Shown: piece after piece, positions 46,240 to 64,000 of the stretch | Numbering within the stretch: the stretch's first letter is position 1 | Layout: the number at the start of each line of letters is the position of its first letter | Source: Anniella stebbinsi | Lineage: Eukaryota > Chordata > Lepidosauria > Squamata > Anniellidae | NCBI GenBank assembly: GCA_029215795.1 | Contig: JARDYH010000003.1 | Coordinates: forward strand, 176,464,382 to 176,528,381 | Length of the DNA stretch: 64,000 bases | Direction of reading: 5' to 3' | The notes under the pieces: model-generated | The model's database searches: none | What the model saw: the letters and a program-made list of their open reading frames with translations, nothing else | Told to the model about the DNA's origin: nothing | Translations under genes and position numbers: made by a program

Positions 46240-49200
46240 GTATTTATGCAACACTGGATGATGTCAAAGCGATCAACTTTGTGTGATCACGTCGGATGCT
46301 AAAAGATGTTATCAGTACAGTGTCCAGGTTTTCCATTTAATTTTTTTTATTATGGCAGTGGTAAAGAGATATTGATATTAAATATATTCAGAAAAACTAA
46401 GCTATGACATGATGAAGTTGATGGCATTGTAAAGCCGAGACATTTTATGTTCACATCGTGTGTATGAGTTGGGGTGGGGGTCGATTGTTTGTACCATTAC
46501 ATATTGACAAAGCTGTACCTAACAGGATTAGATTTATACAGATGTCCATTCTAAAGTCTCATAGGCAGAAGTACTACAGATAACACAAAGTGCTTTTAGC
46601 AGAGCAGAAGGGAAGTTGTACTTTGCTTGTATTTTGCTGGCTCTGTTGTACCTACATTCTAATCCTAGCCATACTGATAGAAATGGCACATGCTTCCAAG
46701 TCCTGTATGTAGGATCAGAGTGTAAAGAGGATGGGGATAAACATTTAAAACAAGTAAGTAAAATGTGTATGTGCACTTTTAATTAAACTATGTTTATTTA
46801 TTTATTTTGCCACTTTGTTGCATGTTTTTGCCATGCAGTAACAAAAGGCATGGCTGTATTATTTATTCTACAAAAATATCTGGAAAGTACAACTCTTAAG
46901 TTGCAATCTTGTACATCTTTACCAGACAGTGAATTCAATGTGTCGTGCTTCTGAGTAAATATGTATAGAATTGCACTGTTAAGGTTTTAGCCCTCAAAAC
47001 ACATTAGTGTAAGCTTACAGACTTTAAGGGATAGAGTACTATGGGGAAAGTGGGTTGAGAGCTCTACTCTTACAGTTAGCCTTCTTTCCAAGCCCTCGTT
47101 ACTACTTCTATATTGAAATAGTGAATTTGTAAGTGCAATTAAGAGGCACATCACTATTGTTATAAATTATGATTAAAAGCATGTTGCCAAGGGTTTCAAA
47201 TCTAGATGTGAGCTTTAGCTTTCCTTACTTTTGCAGCTCTGGGCAACAGGGAACTCTTTTATCCATTCTTTCCATTTGCCTTCTTCTTAGGATCCTCCTT
47301 GCCTGCTCTTGTCCACATTCCTTTTTTACATCAGTACCTGTACCAGCCCTTTTTTTTGTAGACTTCACATCCTATTCTAGAATACTCTGTTTTAAGGATG
47401 GGGAACCTCCAGGCTATAAAAGCTCCCCATCTGGCTGGTGGAGACTCCCTCACTAGCTCCACCCCTCCCCCAAGCCTTGACCCTGGAGGCTAATGGAGGG
47501 ATTCCTTTCAGTGTGCTACTTGCTGCCCTCATTGGCTTCGCTGCCCTGCTGATACATCCCTCGCGTGTGTTTCGATTTTGGCTATATAAGGATCAGCATT
47601 CATCCCTGAATATTGTTAAGAAAGGGAATGATGATTATTACACATCTCTATCCTGTAACTTTGGAATCATTCATAATAAGCCTTATTTGGACTTCTTGGC
47701 TAAACTTTTAACAAAGGTCTGCATATGCTTTTTAGTATTTAATTTTAAATGTCACAATAAGCAGAAGCTCCAGAATATCGCCAACATTGGAGACCACAAT
47801 GAAAACCTTTTATTTTGTGTAGAATATTTTGCTTTTAATTTTCAACCATTTATTGGTAAACCAAATCGCAGTTCTAAGGTTAACTTGTAACATAGCACCA
47901 ATATGCCAATGTTTGACAGTTGGGGATAACCTTGTTTTAGCTGCCAACAATGCAGCACTAACCACATAAAACATTCCCAGGTAAAGTTCACCTGAAAACC
48001 ATTATGTTTTTAGTTAACAGAATTTATTGTAATTATCTAAGTTGTAGATACATACTATGCATTAGATTCAGAGTTTTATACAAAAGCAAAGCTATGCTCA
48101 GAACCATCTTGCTGTTGGAAGGGGGGGAGAGGTGATTTTTTTACAGCCCCCTGCTTTCTTTATGACCCATAGTACCATCTCCCCAACTGTTCTGACTGGT
48201 CCTCAAATCTTCTTGAGAATTTTTTTGCAGGACACAGTGGATTGCACGGGGAAGATTTAATTGACAAACATAATCTCTTCCCTTGTTCAGACAGCAGAAA
48301 AGCTCTGCTACATCAAAAGGCTACAATGAAATCTAACCTCACATTTTCCATTATTAAAATATGGGGAAACAAGTAAAATGAAATTTACCTTTGAATTTGG
48401 ATAGATAACCCATTTTCTGAAATAATGTCTTTACCTTTATAATTTGTTGTAAAGTTTGATCATTCCTAGAACAAATGAGGGTGCTTCCAAGAAAGGTTTT
48501 TTGTGTGCCTTATTTATGGAATTTTACAGGGGTTCCAGACACTGTGATCTTCCTTTCATAAGCCTCCTATGCATCACTGGTTAAGGGGAAAAGATGGAAG
48601 AGTTACACTGTTAGTGCTAGGACCCCTCCATCTGGAAGCACCCTGAGTGTAAGTGGTTTTAATTCATATAGCAGAAGCAGTAAAGCTGACCAGTAAAGAT
48701 TGAAACACATAGGATGCAAAATCCCTGTGAATGAACTTCTGACTAGCAAGAGGAGTTTGCAGCATTCAGATAAATTACACAGGAAGGATAAGTCTATGCA
48801 TTGCATTTTTATTTCAAAGGAGAAACAGCTCAATTTTACATATGAGAATAGGTAAACAGAAGCATTACATTTTAAATTATTAACTAAGGGAAGTGCATCT
48901 TTTTTTCCTAATCTAGTGATTTAATTTTGCAACTATTAGCCACAGTGGAATCCTAAATGCAGAGGGAGAACAATTTCTAGTAACTAAATTCCCAGGTTGC
49001 ATGTCTCTTTTCCAGATCTCCCTGCCATCTGGATATTTTTAATAACATTCTATTTTTTTTTCACAAGGATGTTGACATTTTTATTTTCACCAAGTAAACA
49101 GTTCTACAGTTTGCAAGTCATTTATTAAGATACATGATATCTTAAATATTTTGTTATGTTTTGAAAGGATCTTTATTAGCACCTCAGCCAATTTTAACCT

Positions 49201-51170
49201 AGAATAGAAACAGCGTCACATCTGAAGGTAAAATATAATAGTCATTTAAAAATAACACTTGTATTTGATGTTTATTCCTGTCTTGTAAGTGTAAAAGCTA
49301 AGGCACAGAAAATTTACATGATTTGGCTATAATGACACTGATGACAGAGTCAGTAACTGAACCAAAGATTCTTACTAATTGATTCTAATCACCCTATTGT
49401 ATTATTAGTTTGAGGGTTCAGCAGGGAAGAGACAATTGTCCAGAGCCCACAGGTTGCTCTGAGGCTCCCATACTCCCTAGGGTTTCTCCATTTATTTCAC
49501 TAGAAGGGACAGCTGTGCGCATGCAAAGAGATACATGCAGAACACATCTTTCACTAAAGTGAATGGGGGAATTTGCTTATGCAGGAGTTCTTTGGGTACG
49601 AGTGAGGAAAAGACTAAAAACCAGCCAATAGATACAGACTGATTGCCAAAGAATTGCAGAGAAACGAGCACAGGCATGATATGTCATAATCCTGATACCT
49701 GAATTTTGCCTAAGGTATCAGGAGCAGGTTGCAAGACTGAATGCTCTTGCCCCTCCCCTCTAATTACATGTGCATTCCAATCTGCAAATTCCCACCACCT
49801 CCCTTAGCATAGCTCAGCATTACATTTTTGTAAACCACCCAGAGAGCTTCAGCTATTGGGCGGTACAGAAATGCAAGAAATAAATCCCACTATTAAGCAT
49901 TGTTAACAAAATGATGCTGAGGTAACCTGCGAAGCTCCATTTCCAGTATGTTTCTCTGGTACAGACAATTATTTTGAGCTTTCTTTATGTTCAGTTGAAT
50001 CCGATCTACTTTCAACCTGGGGAGGGGGGAAGTGACTCAATGTGCAAACTGTTGTACAAGTTAGGCAAAGAGGGAAAAGTGAGGCCAAATGTACATCAAA
50101 ATGCATATCTGAGCATGGATGTTTATTAGCACTGCATTACTTCAAGCAGGATACACATTCTGATGTAACGTCTACTCCACGAATAGCACAACTAGAATAC
50201 AACCTATTTCAGGCATAACAATCTTGGTACAACAAACCATGTTTTTTTCAAAATGAGAATGAATGTTGTACCTTCGTACTCCCTTCCTGTTTGATCCTGG
50301 TTTGTAAAGCAGGGCCAGATCTACACCAAGCAGGATATAGCACTATGGAAGCGGTATATGGTATGTGTCTATGGGCACCAACAGCTGACAATGCACTTCA
50401 ATATTGCTATAAAGGCAATAGTGTGGCTCCTGCCTCTTATAAGCCGCTTTCATACTGCTGTCATAGTGCTATATCCTGCTTGGTGTATATTGGGCCCAGG
50501 ACTGTAGTTAGAGCTTAAATTGCATTTTCTCAGTTAGAACATAATGAAAAACTGTAGTTTAAAAAATCCTGGAAGGATTGCATAAATGTATGTTAAAGAA
50601 ATGAGGAGGGAATGCTTAGTCACAATGCTCATTCTTGGTCTGATAAACCATAGCTTACTAGACAGAGATTATGATGTCTGAACCAGGATGTGTATGGACA
50701 AAGCTAGATCTAAAATATAAAACAAGCAAAACAAAACACTATTTAAGCTTGTAGCTAGCACTTTCCAGGATGGCCTATGCACATGTGCTCTTAGATCCAA
50801 TTTTATTCTTGCTCCCCTTCTAATATTACGCATGTGTGCATGCTATGCATCAATAGAATAAAAGTTGTGGCTTAACCTACAATATTGCACATAAAGTTCA
50901 CACAACCCTAGTTAACACAAGCACAGGGGCGATTGATACCTAGTTTTTGAATCTAAGATAAATTTGGCTTTCTGTTGGGCTCCCACTGTCATAAAATGAG
51001 CATGTAGAAGAAGAAAAATATATCTGCCATTAGGTTTGCTAAAAATATAGTATGATCCAGCCAAAATTAATTTGTTCAGCCCATCCATTTTAATGGGGGA
51101 ATTAAGCCCATGCATAGCTCCTTCCCATTGAGATGACAAAAGTACTTTAACTGGATCATACCCATAATAT
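46240..51170. other. PPIL6-ZBTB24 intergenic region and ZBTB24 3' UTR; no SMPD2 or MICAL1 found
   Basis: About 5 kb of AT-rich DNA. The only sizeable open frame (47438-47890, plus) has no recognisable motif. I looked for the SMPD2 nuclease motifs (NLNCWG, GDLNMHP, SDH) and for MICAL-type FAD or LIM cysteine patterns and saw neither. An L2 tail fragment lies at 49825-49885. The left limit of the ZBTB24 3' UTR is unknown. Confidence 0.6.
49825..49885 (+). mobile_element. L2 LINE tail fragment
   Basis: TTTTTGTAAACCACCCAGAG then GCTATTGGGCGGTACAGAAATGC and AAATAA, only the last 60 bp of the CCGCCC-tail subfamily. Confidence 0.75.
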
Positions 51171-51177
51171 CTTAATA

Positions 51178-51183
51178 TTTATT
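51178..51183 (-). terminator. ZBTB24: Candidate ZBTB24 polyadenylation signal (AATAAA)
   Basis: Minus-strand AATAAA about 212 nt past the stop. Further AATAAA sites lie farther left, and human ZBTB24 has a longer 3' UTR, so this may be a proximal site only. Confidence 0.35.
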
Positions 51184-51394
51184 GCAGTTCAGGCAAAATG
51201 AATATGGACTTCAGCTAAGAAAATACAGATCAATGTATACTTAAATTAACAAAACTCTAAAAAAAATGCCCAGCTACAATAAAGGCAACCATCAGTATTC
51301 TCAAAATGCAAAGATAAATAGATAACAGATGAAACTTGATTTAGTTTGCAAGAAAGAACTTGATAAATATCTAAAAAGCAAATCAGTCTGTATT

Positions 51395-62428
<11,034 letters not shown>

Positions 62429-62433
62429 TGTTG

Positions 62434-64000
62434 CTGAAAACAGGAAAAAAAGAGGGAACATCATGTGCAACAACCATTTGCATGTATGGCTCCTTGTGCA
62501 GCAAGATTCCAAGCATACATGCAGCAGCCTGGTCCCAAGTGCATGTACCCCTAGCTGGACTGGAGCAACTATGTTTAACTTAGCTAGCAGTTAGTGCATG
62601 AAATAATACTGTTTGATATACCGATGCAGTAAGTATCTACTTTTTATAAAAACAATTATTATAAATATTCCCAGAATTACTGAAAGAATTGCAAACTGCC
62701 CCACCCAACTGAACTAAAGCTCTCTCTCTGGCAAAAGGAAAACAAAACAAAATAGAAACCATCAGTTCTGGTGATCAATAAAGGTTCTGCTAACATTTTC
62801 TGGACCAAATCTAGTTATACACGCCCTGTCAGTTAACAGGCAATAAAACTGATCAGCTGTGTGTGTGTGTGATAAATATTCCACATTCAGCAAGGGATAG
62901 GCATGCAAAAAGCTGCTTCCATGTCCTTATGCACATGCAGTAGCTGGACCTGGGCAAGTATCTAGTCCTCAATCTACCTTGAACATACATAATAACTCAC
63001 ATTTCTGGAACAACAGCTCAAAAATTAAAATTTATTATAAATAACATAATTTCAGTGATCATTCTAGAAAGAAAAAATATTTCATACTTTAAAAAAAATC
63101 CCCCAAAATTGCAAGAGGAAAGAGAATGACATTAGAGTAAGATTACCATTATGAACTAATGGATGATCATTTAAGGCAACTTCTTACTTAGGAAACAAAA
63201 ATAAAGCAATGGTCAAGGTATTTAAGGCACACAAATTAGCTTATTCCTTCCTCAGCCAGCTTAAATACACTGGGAAATTCCAAAAATGCAAAGAGATTTT
63301 CCTTGGTAGACACACACACACACACACATATATATATAATTACTAAAGAAACTATTCAGATTGGCCAAGTATTTTTCTGCTTAGACCTTTGTCTTCTAAT
63401 TCTCAATACAGGACTGTGAGATAAATCTACTGTATTATAAGAAATGCTTTTCTAAATCAAACGAACGTTCACCTATTCCAGCATTCTATTCTTATTGGAA
63501 GCAAGCCAAAAACTTTCAGTGCCCTAGTGTTTGTCAGCTGAGTTTCTTTTCCAATATTTCTGCAGATTTAGGGTAAAAAAAGATTCACTGGCTGAACATA
63601 AAAATATTTATCGAGTTGCATGTATTCCAAAAGAGCCTTTTGATATTGCAGTCCTGTGAAGATGCCGAAATCATACGAATGATGAAGATTATCATTATTA
63701 TTATATTTATTTGTATCTGGACTTTTGCTCAAGCTGGGAGAAGTGTATACATTCTCTAAACTGAAGCTCCTTATTTTTTAAAACAAATTCTGAATTAGAT
63801 CTCACACATTTGTGACAGTACTTAGTCCTATCACCTAATGAGTTTAAACTAATTTTCTTCTCTATAATGGGATGCTTCCTGAAACTTTCTTTGGCACTTG
63901 CTCTTAGTAGAAGCTTAAATAAGAGCAACTGGAGAAATAATGGTAAGAGGGAAGCATAACTAAGCGGAATGTCTTTAAAACCCACCCACCTAAAGTGATT
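62434..64000. other. ZBTB24 intron 1 (5' side), no exon recognised
   Basis: The ZBTB24 coding exon begins with 5 bases of 5' UTR after a good acceptor, so at least one upstream non-coding exon must exist; no CpG-rich promoter is present up to the window edge, so it is probably outside. Contains a (CA)n(TA)n run at 63308-63340. Confidence 0.6.

Noticed and set aside
47438..47890. A 150-codon plus-strand open frame preceded by TATAAAAG-like and GCTATATAAGG sequences, considered as SMPD2 or a new gene.
   Set aside because: No SMPD2 nuclease motifs, no recognisable domain, second half rich in random AT-coded residues.
63707..63985. A 92-codon minus-strand frame upstream of ZBTB24.
   Set aside because: No known motif, no splice context, and not joinable in frame with the ZBTB24 coding exon, whose ATG follows its own acceptor.

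Overview
The window is vertebrate nuclear DNA, almost certainly from a squamate reptile (lizard or snake). The genes are split by introns with GT/AG boundaries. The spaces between them are filled with families typical of squamates: a Sauria-type SINE, many L2-clade and CR1 LINE tails, tRNA-Ala- and 5S-derived SINE pieces, and numerous palindromic hAT-like elements. The clade call is inferred from the repeats; no species can be named.

Three protein-coding genes lie on the minus strand. From right to left: ZBTB24 (coding exons 2-7, 51395-62428; the 5' non-coding exon is probably beyond the right edge), PPIL6 (eight coding exons, 31303-46159) and CD164 (five coding exons found, 8745-21627). All were rebuilt by hand from the sequence with intact frames and consensus splice sites: 731, up to 336, and 174 residues. 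They belong to the vertebrate block that corresponds to human 6q21. In human, SMPD2 and MICAL1 sit between PPIL6 and ZBTB24; here that gap is only about 5 kb and shows neither gene.

Region by region: 1-8.7 kb is repeats and unique AT-rich DNA followed by the likely CD164 3' UTR. 8.7-21.7 kb is CD164, with a CR1 nested in an L2 in its first intron. 21.7-22.1 kb is its GC-rich promoter with two CLEAR-type E-boxes. 22.1-31.2 kb is intergenic and contains a GC-rich palindromic hAT-like element with an 8-bp target duplication, plus a decayed second copy of PPIL6 exon 1 and its promoter. 31.2-46.2 kb is PPIL6, with a nearly full-length dead L2 LINE in intron 2. 46.2-51.4 kb is the gap plus the ZBTB24 3' UTR. 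51.4-62.4 kb is ZBTB24.

The genes do not form one pathway: CD164 (endolyn) is a lysosomal/surface sialomucin, PPIL6 is a divergent cyclophilin with an RFX-like X-box at its promoter, and ZBTB24 is a zinc-finger transcription factor. I found no evidence of a new multi-gene system. The most unusual items are the duplicated PPIL6 promoter/exon 1, the nested-palindrome hAT-like element, and the paired CLEAR motifs upstream of CD164.
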